This document shows positions 46,269 through 56,302 of a DNA stretch of 64,000 nucleotides, one piece after another. Source of the DNA: DASPRG01 sp963796125. GTDB taxonomy: Bacteria > Nitrospirota > Thermodesulfovibrionia > Thermodesulfovibrionales > SM23-35. The position numbers and the translations under genes are program-made. Numbering within the stretch: the first letter of the stretch is position 1; every line of letters starts with the position of its first letter. The stretch covers positions 6,598-70,597 of the forward strand of contig CAWCKM010000018.1 in assembly GCA_963796125.1 (NCBI GenBank), read 5' to 3'. Under the pieces are notes generated by a model. The model searched no databases and was not told where the DNA came from. It saw only the letters and a list, made by a program, of their open reading frames with translations.

Positions 46269-46934
46269 TTACGATTCATCAGGTGTAACATGCCTGATGA
46301 TCTTCCCCTTGCACATATAAATGACCATCTCTGCAATATTGGTTGCATGATCTGCAATCCTTTCGAGATATTTTGCAACATAAGTTCTCTTCACCGCTGA
46401 TGGATATAATCTTCGGGTCACGAATCATGAAACCCAGGAGTTCATTGAAGTTCTTTACGGTAAGTTCGTCAACCTCATCATCCTTCTTTATGACTTCATA
46501 GGGCAGTGTTGAGCATCCCCTTACAAAGGCATCGAGGGAGTCTCTCACCATTTCCTGCGCAATCTCGGCCATCTTCGGTATGTTCACATATGGTTTCAAT
46601 TGCGGCTCTTCGTTCAGCTCAATTGCCCTTTCGGCAATGTTGACCGCAAGGTCACCCATCCGTTCAAGGTCTGTCGTTATTTTCATGGCAGTTGTTATAA
46701 ATCTCAGGTCTCGTGCCATAGGTTGTCTCAGAGCAATGAGTCTTATACATTCTTCATCTATTTTTACATCGAGGGCATTGATCATGATGATCCCTCTTGA
46801 TAACTTCTTTTGCAAGATCACTATTCCTCTCAACAGGGAATGAACAGAATCGCGTATAGCAACCTCAACCATGCAGCCGAGTTTCATAATACTATTTCTT
46901 TTAAGGCATTTAACTCTTCATCAAAGATAGCCAT
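46269..46934 (-). CDS. phoU: Phosphate transport regulator PhoU (first copy, frameshifted)
   Basis: About 220 residues, bridging slips near 46890, 46790 and 46395. It begins AIFDEELNALKEIVL and carries INALDVKIDEECIRLIALRQ, TTDLERMGDLAVNIAERA and the final RIADHATNIAEMVIYMCKG...VTPDES. It is clearly a tandem duplicate of the next gene, with roughly three quarters of residues the same by eye. The ATG overlaps the pstB stop (TAATGG). Because sister phoU is intact, real decay cannot be excluded here, but slips in neighbouring essential-looking genes favour errors. Confidence 0.88.
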
Positions 46935-47709
46935 TATCCGAACCTTCCTGTAATATATTCTTCTGTAAGTTTATTCTGAGGATTAACAAAGAGTGTGTCT
47001 GTTTCTCCAAACTCTATCAGTTCTCCTAAATACATAAAGGCAGTATAGTCAGATACCCTTGCAGCCTGCTGCATATTATGGGTGACAATTACTATCGTAA
47101 CAGTTTTTCTTAATTCCTGGAGTAAGTTCTCGATATTCGCTGTTGATATAGGGTCTAGGGCTGAAGTAGGCTCGTCAAAGAGAAGGACCTCTGGTTCCTG
47201 TGCAAGGGATCTCGCGATACAGAGCCTCTGCATCTGGCCTCCGGAAAGACTCATTCCTGATTCATTGAGTTTATCCTTTACCTCTTTCCATAAATCGGCT
47301 CTGACAAGTGCATTTTCAACGATCTCATCAAGCTGGCTCTTCTTCCTTATTCCCCTGATTTTTGGCCCATATGCCACATTCTCATAAACAGAACTCGGAA
47401 AGGGATTAGGCTTCTGGAAAACCATGCCGACCCTCTTTCGTAATTCAATAACATCAGTATCCTTTTGATAAATATCTACTCCCTTGAATAGTGACCTGAC
47501 CTTCAACCCATGAATTCATAATTAGATCATTCATCCTGTTTAATGCTCTGAGGAGAGTTGATTTGCCACAGCCCGAAGGCCCTATAATTGCGCGTAATTT
47601 TATTGTTTCCATATTGAGGTTTACCTTCTTAACAGCCAGGAAATGCTCCATAGTAGATACTGAAATCCTTTATCTCAAAAATGTTCTTTTCACTAAACTC
47701 CTCTACCAT
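46934..47709 (-). CDS. pstB: Phosphate ABC transporter ATP-binding protein
   Basis: About 257 residues across two slips (near 47645 and 47505). Walker A GPSGCGKSTLLRALNRMND, PstB-typical RVGMVFQKPNPFPSSVYENV, ABC signature SLSGGQMQRLCIARSLA and Walker B LLFDEPTSALDP, then the switch His in IVIVTHNMQQAARVSD. Energises phosphate import through PstCA at the inner membrane. The ATG at 47709 overlaps the pstA stop. phoU follows with overlap. Confidence 0.94.
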
Positions 47710-48606
47710 GCCCTTTTCACCCTTGTCCTCGTCCTGAGTATTATTCCTAATAAATTCATTCCCAATACAAGAATTATGAGGGTCAAGGCAGTCCCGTACT
47801 GTATAGGTCTTGTCTCCTCGATATGGGTGCCTGCAGTGGCCAATACATAGATATGATACGGAAGCGCCATCACCGGCTCCAATAGTGATCTTGGTACTCC
47901 CGGTGTAAAAAAAGCCGCTGCAGTAAACATAATGGGAGCAGTCTCACCTGAAACCTTTGCTGTGCCCAGGATTGAACCTGTCAGGATTCCAGGCATTGCG
48001 GTCGGCAAAACGACCTTCTTGATGGTCTGCCATTTTGTAGCACCACATGCAAGAGATGCCTCACGAAAACTGTAAGGAACTGCCTTAATTGCCTCTTCAG
48101 ATGTCGATATGATATAGGGAAGCACCATTACAGCAAGCGTCAATGACCCGGCAAGCAAACTCATACCAAACTGAAAAGCAACAACAAAAACAGTAAGTCC
48201 AAAGAGCCCGAAAACGACTGAAGGCACACCGGCAAGGGTATATATGGACATCATAACGGTTTTCAGGAGTATTCCCGGTTTTGAATACTCGGCCAGGAAA
48301 ATGGCAGTGGTAACACCAATCGGTATAACAACAATCATGCAGAGAAAGGTCAGGAGTACAGTGCCAACAATAACCGGGAAGATCCCTCCCTTTGTCATAG
48401 CTTCAACAGGAGGCTGTGTTATGAATTCCCAGCTTAAGACACTGGATGCCGTTATATGCAACAAAAAACAATATGATGACGAGAATTATTGCTCCGGTAA
48501 AACCGAGGGTTCTGATCAGGGAAAGGAAAAAATTTTCTTTAAGATTGAACTTCTTCTTGCGAATCCATTCAGAAGACCCAAATCTGTTGTAAGTCCCATG
48601 GATCAT
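47703..48606 (-). CDS. pstA: Phosphate ABC transporter permease PstA
   Basis: About 300 residues with one slip near 48435. Helices include TGAIILVIILFFVAYNGI, VIVGTVLLTFLCMIVVIPIG, AGVPSVVFGLFGLTVFVVAF and LAGSLTLAVMVLPYIISTSE. The cytoplasmic EAA loop is VPYSFREASLACGATKWQTI. This is the inner-membrane partner of PstC. The ATG at 48606 overlaps the pstC stop (ATGA). Confidence 0.93.
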
Positions 48607-49635
48607 ACCTTTTCCCCTATCCTTACAGCCCTGTATTTTTTTGATATGAAATCAGATACGAGACTTAAAACAAAGGTAATAACAAAGAGGATTGCACCTA
48701 CACCAAAGAGCGCATGATAATGGAGGCTTTGATAGGGTGCCTCAGCCATCTCTGCTGCGATGGCTGCCGGCATAGGCCTTGCAGGATCAAATATCCAATA
48801 GAGGTACTACTGCTGCACCTCCTGCAACCATAAGGACAATCATCGTTTCACCGATGATTGTCCCGATGCCGAGGATCACGGCAATACTCAATCCTGATAC
48901 AGATGCGGGAACAACCACGCGCCGGATTGTTTCCCATTTATTTGCCCCGAGAGAGTATGATGCCTCTCTGTATGTGCGGGGTACCGCTGTCAGGGCATCT
49001 TCGGCAATAGTTGAGATAACAGGAATCGCTCTCACTGTGAGCATTAAAGCTGCGGTAGTGATATTCAGCCCCGATGCAATAAACAGTTTGTTATAACAGA
49101 AATCAGCAAGAGTGGTTGAAATAAACGGGATATTCGTACTTCTCAGCAATTCAGGAAGCCTCTCAGAAAGTATCGGCGAAAGCCAGTTTGAGAGAATCGG
49201 CGCTATGACTACCATGCCAAAGAAGCCCAGTACGACAGACGGAAAACTTGCAAGCATTTCTATGAGGGGTTTTAAAAATTCCTTCACTCTATGGTGAGCA
49301 ATTTCTGCAATATAAATGGCTGTTGCAAGACCTAAGGGGATAGCTATTAGGGCAGTAAGAAGAGTTACGGCAAGAGTACCCATAATGAGGGGGAGCATCC
49401 CGAAGCTTGGTGGATCATAGGTAGGATACCATGCATTACCAAAGAGGACATTTACAACACCTGCTTTATAGAAAATATAAAATGCCTCTTTGAAGAGAAA
49501 AAACCCAATGAGGAGAAGAATGATGACAGAGATAAAACCAACAGAACTGACGATGAATTCAACAGCCTTCTCTTTTTTCTGCCATTTCAAAGGCAATGTT
49601 ACACTCCATTTTTTATTGAGTCTATTTCTGAACAT
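48603..49635 (-). CDS. pstC: Phosphate ABC transporter permease PstC
   Basis: About 344 residues with one slip near 48800. Six helices; marks are FGMLPLIMGTLAVTLLTALI, IPLGLATAIYIAE, LASFPSVVLGFFGMVVIAPI and the EAA loop VPRTYREASYSLGANKWETI. After the slip the usual last helix follows (ALFGVGAILFVITFVLSLVS) and ends at 48603. The periplasmic insert between helices (LSPILSERLPELL...FCYNKL) is longer than in E. coli. It works with pstS, pstA and pstB in the same operon. Confidence 0.93.
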
Positions 49636-49753
49636 GAAAAAATCTCATTGAATGTAGCCGCAAACTTTGTTTTGGGTTAAATAATTTCTCAACGCAGGCT
49701 GAAAGCCTTCGGCTACAAAAACTTGCCTGTTTAAAGCGACCCTTATTTACTGC

Positions 49754-50567
49754 TTACTTTATGCTTACATACTTCACTTCATTCACAATCTTCTGTCCTT
49801 CTTTGGAGAGCATGAAGTCAATAAATTTAGCTATTGTCCCAGCAGGCTTCCCATTCGTGTACATGAAAAGGGGTCTCGCAATAGGCCATGAACCATCACG
49901 CACACTCTGACTAGTAGCTGTCTTTCCATTTACCTTTAGAGCCTTAATGGATTTATCAATGTATCCGATTCCGATATAGCCTATGGCATATTTATTCTGT
50001 GCAACGGTCTGTACAGCCTGACCACTTGAAGCAACAAGGAGTGCATCAGGTCTTACTTTATCACCTTTTAGAACCTTTTCTTCCCAAACTTCATATGTAC
50101 CGGAGCTTGTGTCTCTTGAGACAACAGATATCGGCCTGTCCGGTCCACCGAGTTCTTTCCATGTTTTGATCTTTCCATTATAAATATCCCTTAGTTGTTC
50201 CAGGGTAATATTCTCTATCTTCATCGAAGGATGTACAATAGGGACTATCCCATCGAGAGCAACTTTATGAGCAGTAAGGGTAACCCCTTTTTCTTTTCCG
50301 GCAGCTATTTCTTTATCTTTTGCCTCTCTTGAACTTGTTGCAATATTGGTAGTCCCATCAATAAGCGCCTTAATGCCAGTTCCTGAACCGCTTCCTGATA
50401 CAAACATCTTCACATCAGGATTCTTTTTCATGAATACCTCTGCTGCCTTCTGCGCAATAGGGAGAACAGTTGTTGACCCATCAATCCTCAAGATCTTCAG
50501 CGTAGCGAAACCCATAAGTGAGCACACAAAAGAAAACTGAAAAAATAACTGTCAAAAATTTTTTCAT
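49754..50567 (-). CDS. pstS: Phosphate-binding protein PstS
   Basis: About 271 residues. The signal peptide begins KKFLTVIFSVF; a slip near 50525 joins it to CSLMGFATLKILRIDGSTTV. The phosphate-binding loops are visible as DGSTTVLPIAQKAA, SGSGSGTGIKALIDG and VSRDTSSGTYEVWEE. This is the periplasmic solute-binding protein of the high-affinity system, of the ~270-residue type. It heads the operon pstS-C-A-B-phoU-phoU, and four Pho-box repeats lie 39 bases upstream. Confidence 0.95.
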
Positions 50568-50605
50568 TTCTTTCCTCCCTAGTAGATTTTAAGATACAAT
50601 TCAAT

Positions 50606-50645
50606 TGTTACAATTATGTTACAATTCTGTTAAATTTCTGTTACA
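50606..50645 (-). promoter_or_regulatory. Pho box: four 11-bp direct repeats before pstS
   Basis: On the plus strand TGTTA recurs at 50606, 50617, 50628 and 50639, exactly 11 bases apart. On the minus (coding) strand this reads TAACAGAAATT, TAACAGAATTG, TAACATAATTG, TAACAATTG. The T(G/T)TAACA core and 11-bp spacing match PhoB/PhoP-type binding repeats. A PhoR-like kinase lies at the right edge of the window. Confidence 0.8.
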
Positions 50646-50702
50646 TATCTCACCTCCCTACCAGCGACTTACTCATATAAACGTAAGAAATAATGTATAG
50701 AG

Positions 50703-50822
50703 GGTTCGTAAAATCCCCCTCAATCCCCCTTTTCCAAAGGGGGAGATTTCCTTGGATTCCCCTCTTTGGCAAAAAGGGGTTTGTTCCCTCCCTTTGGCAA
50801 AGGGAGGTTAGGAGGGATTTTG
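50703..50822. repeat. Family A palindromic repeats, two or three adjacent copies
   Basis: CCCCCTTTTCCAAAGGGGGA, CCCCTCTTTGGCAAAAAGGGG and CCCTCCCTTTGGCAAAGGGAGG follow each other and end in TTAGGAGGGATTTTGTA. Best-preserved cluster of this family in the window. The rest of 50646-51064 shows no gene. Confidence 0.85.
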
Positions 50823-51064
50823 TAAACACTGTATTCATACTTATGACCTTATTAGTAATTCAGAATGACATCTCACCCCTCTCTAAATATTCTCTCTATA
50901 AGTTGAAACATAAAGAGCTTTGGTTTTCCCTTAATGAGAACAAATAATATTACGGCTGACGCAATAAGACTTAGAAATATAATGAAAAGCATCTTGCGTT
51001 AGGATAACAAGCTATTGTTACAACGATATTAAGGGAATATTAAATTTTAGCAGCAGTGAGGAGT

Positions 51065-51238
51065 TTACAGTGAGACTATTAATTCCTTTTGCACATCTGT
51101 GCTCTTTAAATAGAAGGGACACTTCTTATGCTCTTTGCGTTTACAATATTCTCGAACTTGAAAATCGCTGGGATAATAAGGATTCTCTCTTGCCTTACAT
51201 GCAAAGGTTACCCATTTAATGAGGTGAGGACATTTCAT
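51065..51238 (-). CDS. Small cysteine-rich protein, unknown
   Basis: 57 residues: KCPHLIKWVTFACKARENPY, then YPSDFQVREYCKRKEHKKC and PFYLKSTDV. Four cysteines (C3, C14, C34, C43) spaced as in small metal- or cluster-binding proteins that I associate with Nitrospirota and related genomes. GAGGTGAGGACATTTC is on the plus strand; on the minus strand the start is close to the stop of the gene upstream (3 bases apart), so the two are probably one unit. Function unknown. Confidence 0.6.
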   Translation of the reverse strand: MKCPHLIKWVTFACKARENPYYPSDFQVREYCKRKEHKKCPFYLKSTDVQKELIVSL

Positions 51239-51241
51239 ATT

Positions 51242-51513
51242 TCATCCGTTAACGATCTCTTTTAATTTTGTATTAGATGACATGCTCTCCAGAAACTCCA
51301 GGATATCTATCTCGTTCGGATCATAAGTGATTAAGACTGTGCCTTTAAGTTGATCGAGATTGACATCTTTAATGCCGGATGGCAAAAGAAGAGAAGACCT
51401 TTTAAATCTTTTTAACAGACCCAACACGAAAGACCTTTTAAGGACGGCATCTGCACTTTTACACAGCCCTTACTGTAAAGAATGATTTTATACGGAATCT
51501 CAGCATTTTCCAT
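51242..51513 (-). pseudogene. HMA-like (heavy-metal-associated domain) small protein, frame broken
   Basis: The first frame reads ENAEIPYKIILYSKGCVKVQ, MPSLKGLSCWVC, then stops. The next frame continues FKRSSLLLPSGIKDVNLDQL, KGTVLITYDPNEIDILEFLE. Joined, the CxxC (SCWVC), the GIKDVNLDQ.KGTVLITYDP strand and the last helix follow the beta-alpha-beta order of HMA metal-binding domains. The slip is near 51425. An ATG at 51513 is possible, but the start is uncertain. Probably a sequencing slip rather than decay. Confidence 0.5.
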
Positions 51514-51750
51514 TGCCTTCCATGCTCCTGCTAATTACAGGTCCCCGCTGTAACTAAACCGTGTTCTTTCTTACCGCTTCATCAGCGCGATGTTAAATTT
51601 TCAATGAAATCTGTTAGCCTCAGGAAGCGGTGAAAGAGATTGTGGATATTCTTAAAGCGCTGTCTCATGATACGGTTAATGGCCTGATTTAGTATTGCCT
51701 TCTTTATTAGTATAACCTTTAAAAAAAGGGAGAGGGATTAAGTTTTTTAA

Positions 51751-51954
51751 TTAATCTGTGGATAAACATTGACACCGAATTGTTTTCATTAACCTTTTCT
51801 CAATATCTTTGAAAGGAACATTGGGACATTCGTCATAGTTTTCGGTGCCACAACAACGGGCATGCTTCTCATCATCAATCAACATCGACGAGAGTGAGGC
51901 CATGCAGGTATTAATGCCATTGTACGGACATCCCTTTTCATGAAAATCTGCCAC
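51751..51954 (-). CDS. Small cysteine-rich protein, unknown
   Basis: 67 residues: ADFHEKGCPYNGINTCMASL, SSMLIDDEKHARCCGTENYD, ECPNVPFKDIEKRL. The order C-x8-C-MASLSSM-x-IDDEKH-x2-CC-x2-ENYD-x-CP looks like a conserved small metal-binding family that I associate with anaerobic Nitrospirota and deltaproteobacteria. I cannot name a function. CTATAAGTGG precedes the start; no strong ribosome site. Confidence 0.55.
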   Translation of the reverse strand: MADFHEKGCPYNGINTCMASLSSMLIDDEKHARCCGTENYDECPNVPFKDIEKRLMKTIRCQCLSTD

Positions 51955-52246
51955 TTATAGGAGAGGGTCGACAACTTCATTGCGCATTTCGAGGCTACAT
52001 GTGGGTTCGCCTTTGCTACGAGCCCGCAGGTTCGCTCAGTTCCCTTTGGAACCTTTGTCAGGGAACTTAATGCTTCAGGTTACCCTTTGCACCTCCCTCA
52101 AGCTACGTGGGTGAACTACCAAATTCCCACAGTCGGACTTCAACCGACAAGTCATATGTTTTACACGGCATGCCCTACAACTGAGTATAAGTAAGAACAG
52201 AGGAAAGCTGAAGGTTAACATTCGAACTACGCATCACATCCCATAT
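51955..52246. other. Unexplained GC-richer segment with a long plus-strand frame
   Basis: Richer in G and C than its surroundings. On the plus strand an open frame of at least 75 codons without a start reads GFAFATSPQVRSVPFGTFVR, ELNASGYPLHLPQATWVNYQ, IPTVGLQPTSHMFYTACPTT and ends at ~52192. The text is reminiscent of ORFs seen beside mobile elements or structured RNAs, but I cannot identify it. A hairpin (CGAACCTGCGGGCTCG region) lies inside. It could be a fragment of a mobile element or non-coding RNA. Confidence 0.35.
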
Positions 52247-52280
52247 AAAAAAGGTAGAGCCGTATGACTCTACCTTTTTG
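52247..52280. terminator. Terminator after the PKD-cytochrome gene
   Basis: A 12-bp stem AAAAAGGTAGAG (52248-52259) with CTCTACCTTTTT (52268-52279). On the minus strand it follows the stop at 52300 by 20 bases and ends in a T run; it can work in both directions. Confidence 0.85.
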
Positions 52281-52299
52281 TCTTTGATTCAATCTAAAC

Positions 52300-53871
52300 T
52301 TATGGACAAGTAAACGGCTTAATAACCTTGATTCTCTTCTTGTTGCTGTCTACACTATCCACGGTAACCCATACCTTTATATACCTATAGTCTTGGCCTT
52401 GAAACCATCCGCATTGGTAATTTGGAAGTCTAATCCTGATTTTGATATTGCTCCAGAGTTTTATCCCTGGGCTACTTGAATCGAAGGTCTTTGGGCCTAT
52501 ACGAACTATGCTATCGCCCTGAGTCTCGCCAAAGTTCTGTCCTATGATCCTGACAATAAGTCCAGGTTTTTTCACGCCCAGAATCTTGTCGATAAAGGAA
52601 GTTTGGGCTACCCGAACTGTGATCGCAGAGGTGTCAGTATCTATTGCCCCTTGGTTATCAGTAACGGTTAAATTAATCTGGTATATCCCCATAGTTGTAT
52701 ATGTGTGAGAGACCGTTATACCGTTCACCTTTGGCGTACTATCACCAAAGTCCCATTCGTAGCCAACGATTGTTCCATCATGATCGTAGGACGAAGAACC
52801 TGAGAATTGTGTCGCAGATCCAGTAGAAACTACTTTGTCAGCACCACAGTTAGCAATCGGTGGTCGGTTACCAGAAATGAGGTGACAGTCATCACAGGAA
52901 ATGTTCTGCCCTGTCATTCCGCTATAGATAGCAGTCAGAATCTTGGTATCCGTATTTGTATGACAAGGGAGGCAGCCGATACCATGGGGTCCGTGGCCCT
53001 GATGTTCAGACACAGCATTGGCTACATGACAGGCACCGCAGGCAGTAGAGGTGAGACTGGTCTGATCATGCATGTGGGCATGGTTACTAAACTGTATATG
53101 GCAATCTGCACAGTAGACCTTGCTCCCTGCTGTGCCCTTACTGATAGCGGCTTGTATAGCAGGATCAGTGCTATTGTGACAGGCGTTGCACTCGAAATTC
53201 TTTTTGGCATGTTCATTAACAACGTTGGCCTGCAAGCCAAGGTTCAATCAGATGGCAGACGGAACAGTCTGTTAAAGGTAGATAAGTATTCTTGTGCACC
53301 TGATGGTCTATCAGTCCATGACAGTCGGTGCAGTTAACTGGGATTCCACTCTTTCCCCTGGCAATTGCATTCTGCACATTGGTATTTGTGCTATTGTGGC
53401 AGATGGTGCAGCTTAAGTTGTATTTGCTGTGCTCGCTGGGAGCATCGGCAATATGACACTGAGAGCAACCGCTTGAGGGAAGCAATGTCTGATCGTGAGC
53501 GATGGAGTGATTTCCTGCCTGTACGTGGCAATCGCTACAGCTAAAGGGTTCCTTTATGACGGTCTGATAGTTGGCGCAAACAGTTGTGAAATCAAGGTCC
53601 GACGGATAATTCAATGGTGTGCAAAGCTTCAGAGAATAATCAGTATTGTGGCACACCCAGCAGTTGCCTTGATGATTCTCAACTAATAATGGGAGATGAC
53701 ACTGAGTACAGTCTGTCGATGGCTGATCGTATCCCAAATTGCCATGGGGATCTTGGGCTGAACCAGATATCGGAAAAAGACCTAGATCAGTATCAGAGCC
53801 GCAGCAATCAGAAACCACGACTTTGCCCCAGTAGTCTTTGAGACTTTATGAAGTTCATATACGATGTTCAT
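52300..53871 (-). CDS. Multihaem c-type cytochrome with PKD and IPT-like domains (frameshifted)
   Basis: Reading from an ATG at 53871 (NIVYELHKVSK...) across slips near 53840 and 53235 gives ~520 residues. There are twelve CxxCH motifs: CTQCH, CWVCH, CSDCH, CSQCH, CTICH, CTDCH, CSVCH, CNACH, CADCH, CGACH, CLPCH and CDDCH, most in ~60-residue units of the form 'C..CH.(N/S)TDP.(I/V)Q.AI..G..G....C.(D)CH......H..H'. After these come a PKD domain (GSSSYDHDGTIVGYEWDFGD) and an IPT-like beta domain (PGLIVRIIGQNFGETQGDSI). Probably exported or cell-surface. No separate signal peptide is seen, so this may be the second half of one protein with 53890-54664. Confidence 0.75.
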
Positions 53872-53889
53872 TCTTTTCCCATCTTTTTA

Positions 53890-54664
53890 TTACGGTGGCC
53901 ACTTCTTATATGGTTCCGGGCCATGGATATTGTGACAATCGGTACACGAGGCAGCCTGACTGTGATGAGTGTCATCATATTGTTCCCATTGATGACAGTC
54001 GTCGCAGTTAGCCAAGGTGCCTCCTGCACCTTCATTAATCGCAGACTGAACCACAGGATCAGCGCTTGCGTGACGAACCTTCGCAACTTAACCCCTTATT
54101 CAGATGCTCGGTGGCAATATTGTCAGCATGGAGAGGTATGGCGCATTCCGGTAAAGTCAGACCCGACTGTCCATCTCTCTCATGAGCTTCGGTATGATCA
54201 ATCATGTGACAGGCAGAGCAGTAAATAGGGTTACCGGCCCTGCCATAGGAAATAGCGCTTTGAATCTGCGGGTCAGAACTACCATGACAGACGTAGCAAT
54301 TCAGGCCGCGATTGCCATGCTCAGTGGCAACATTCGCCAAGTGGCAATCAGCGCAACCCTCTGCGGGAAGAAAGGTCTGGTCATGTGCAAGGGAATGATC
54401 GAGCTGAGCATGGTAATCGAATACAGCGTACCGGTTGCCCCAGTTTGCCTTTGGCTATGGTCTCCTTTACATTCACCAGTTGGCTATCGTGGCAGGCGGT
54501 GCAGACAGGATACAGAAGCCGCCATGTTGCTGGATTCTGTTTTGTGAATGGCAAGGAGTACATTCTGGATTTAAAATGCTCTGATGTCCTGCTAAAGATA
54601 CTTTTGGGAATAATATAAATAGAAAAAATAGTACTAACGGAAGATAACCCATACCCCTTTGCAT
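53890..54664 (-). CDS. Multihaem c-type cytochrome, N-terminal region (heavily frameshifted)
   Basis: Begins at 54664 with a signal peptide (GYLPLVLFFLFILFPKVSLA) followed by NPECTPCHSQ. Across at least four slips, further motifs appear: CTACH, CADCH, CYVCH, CSACH, CDDCH and CTDCH, with the same spacer style as the next gene (GSSDPQIQSAISYGRAGNP; NVATEHGNRGL). The frame ends at GPEPYKKWPP with two stops at 53887-53892. Either this is a separate ~250-residue cytochrome, or it and the 52300-53871 gene are one ~770-residue protein broken by an error. The repeat units in both are of one type, which favours a common origin. Confidence 0.65.
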
Positions 54665-54689
54665 TAGAGCCCCCTGATCAAAGAATTGC

Positions 54690-55095
54690 ATAGATTAGTA
54701 AAAATGTCAATCTAAAAGTTTAATTAAAATATATTTGTATTTTTATACTTTAAAATCTTTAAAAAATAAAATTAATGGGAATAAACCGCCGACATTATCA
54801 GTGGTGGAAAATTATTTTTTACTGGTTATTGTTTGAAAGCTTCATGATTTCTGCAATCTCTTGAGATGTGGAGTACAGGAAGTTATCGAGGAGGTTCAAA
54901 AAACTTTAGAAGATACACATTTCTATGTGTTAATGACAAAAAATCTCTCAGACTTACGAGGTAAAACATGGCCTCAAACGTGGTAAGATTGCTAAAGAGT
55001 CCCGAAGCCTTCGGGATTTCGCCAAGGGAGGTTGGGAATGGTAAACAAAAAGGAATCCGTGATTGGTAAAAAATGGGAACAACCATTTTTTATTT
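54690..55095. other. AT-rich intergenic stretch with dispersed repeat copy R1
   Basis: 54690-54900 is very AT-rich with no gene and should hold the promoter of the cytochrome gene. 54922-55040 carries copy R1: TATGTGTTAATGACAAAAAA, ACATGGCCTCAAACGTGGTA and AAGAGTCCCGAAGCCTTCGG. Its relative R2 lies at 56764-56900 on the other side of the CDF gene. A small CCGAAGCCTTCGG hairpin is included. Confidence 0.65.
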
Positions 55096-56097
55096 TTATA
55101 ACTTCTCATTTTTTGGAAGATTGGCATCCTCATCTGATGATTGTTGTTGATGCTTTGCTGGAGATTCAATCGGCGGAATTTCCGTACGGTCTAAACTCGT
55201 ATCATCCCATGAAGCAGGGTCATTTAGTGACTCTAAATGCGTAAACACTGTAACGCTCGGCAACGCACGACAAATGTCAGCTTCTATACTTTCCAATAGC
55301 CGATGACCGCGTTGGACTGTCCATATACCGGGAACCAGAACATGAACTGACACAAACTGTCGCGCTCCTGATTGGCGAGTACGAAGCGCGTGGTACTGTA
55401 CTCCATTCTGGACATACGGTTCTAATACTCTTCGTAATGTGTTTTGCTCCTCAACCGGTAGAGCCGTGTCCATCAGCCCCAACGCGGACTTGCGCACGAT
55501 ACGTACCCCCGACCAGACGATATTACCGGCGACAAGAAATGCTACAATAGGGTCCAGTCGTTCCCAGCCGGTGAGTGCTACCGCTCCGACCCCGACTATC
55601 ACGCCTGCCGATGTCCACACATCTGTCATCAGGTGCTGTGCGTTGGCTTCAAGAGTAACTGAGTGGTGGTGCTTACTTGCCCTTAGCAAGACAATCGCGA
55701 CAAACAAGTTTACGAGTGAGGCCGCAATCGAAACCCCCAATCCCAGCCCAATCTGCTCAAGTGGTTTTGGGGTAATAAGCCTTGGAATAGCCGCTACGCC
55801 GATACTTCCGGCGGCAATCAGAATCAACGTCCCTTCGACGCCACTTGAAAAGTATTCGGCCTTACTATGTCCGTAGGCATGGTCCTCATCGGCTGGTCGA
55901 GCGGCTATCGTCAACATCGCCAACGCCATAAGTGCGCCAACAAGGTTGACGAAAGACTCCAGCGCATCTGAAAGTAGACCAACCGAACCTGTCAGTAAAT
56001 ACGCAATGGCCTTTAGTGCAATGGTGATAATGGCCGCGGCAATCGAAAGCCAAGCAAAGCGTGTAAGAGATGAACGGTTTGTAGTATTAGATGTCAT
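55096..56097 (-). CDS. Cation diffusion facilitator (CDF) metal transporter
   Basis: 333 residues, intact. Six membrane helices with the CDF metal site: SVGLLSDALESFVNL in helix 2 and HLMTDVWTSAGV in helix 5; also YGHSKAEYFSSGVEG. A cytoplasmic C-terminal domain (RTRQSGARQFVSVHVLVPG) follows, then a His/Gln/Asp-rich tail (SPAKHQQQSSDEDANLPK). Exports divalent metals (Zn, Fe, Co or Cd) using the proton gradient. Base composition is clearly richer in G and C than its neighbours, and the gene lies between two related non-coding repeats, so it was probably acquired horizontally. Confidence 0.92.
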   Translation of the reverse strand: MTSNTTNRSSLTRFAWLSIAAAIITIALKAIAYLLTGSVGLLSDALESFVNLVGALMALAMLTIAARPADEDHAYGHSKAEYFSSGVEGTLILIAAGSIGVAAIPRLITPKPLEQIGLGLGVSIAASLVNLFVAIVLLRASKHHHSVTLEANAQHLMTDVWTSAGVIVGVGAVALTGWERLDPIVAFLVAGNIVWSGVRIVRKSALGLMDTALPVEEQNTLRRVLEPYVQNGVQYHALRTRQSGARQFVSVHVLVPGIWTVQRGHRLLESIEADICRALPSVTVFTHLESLNDPASWDDTSLDRTEIPPIESPAKHQQQSSDEDANLPKNEKL

Positions 56098-56302
56098 ATC
56101 GTAACAATTTCCGTTATAACCATCACTAAGCTGATCAATTCAGGAGATATCAACTTCAGGGGGAATCTTGCACCTGTGGGACAAATACCTCTCTGCGACG
56201 TACAACCTCAAATAGAGACAGCATTATTGTCTGAAGTTCCACTATCAGGAATAGAACTTCATCAGGAATTGTGGTCTTCTCGGATTTGAATCCTGATTCC
56301 TG

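Noticed and set aside
54883..55169. Minus-strand frames sharing FLSLTH-type text with 56667-57227
   Set aside because: They only reflect the R1/R2 DNA repeat; no ribosome sites or protein-like composition.
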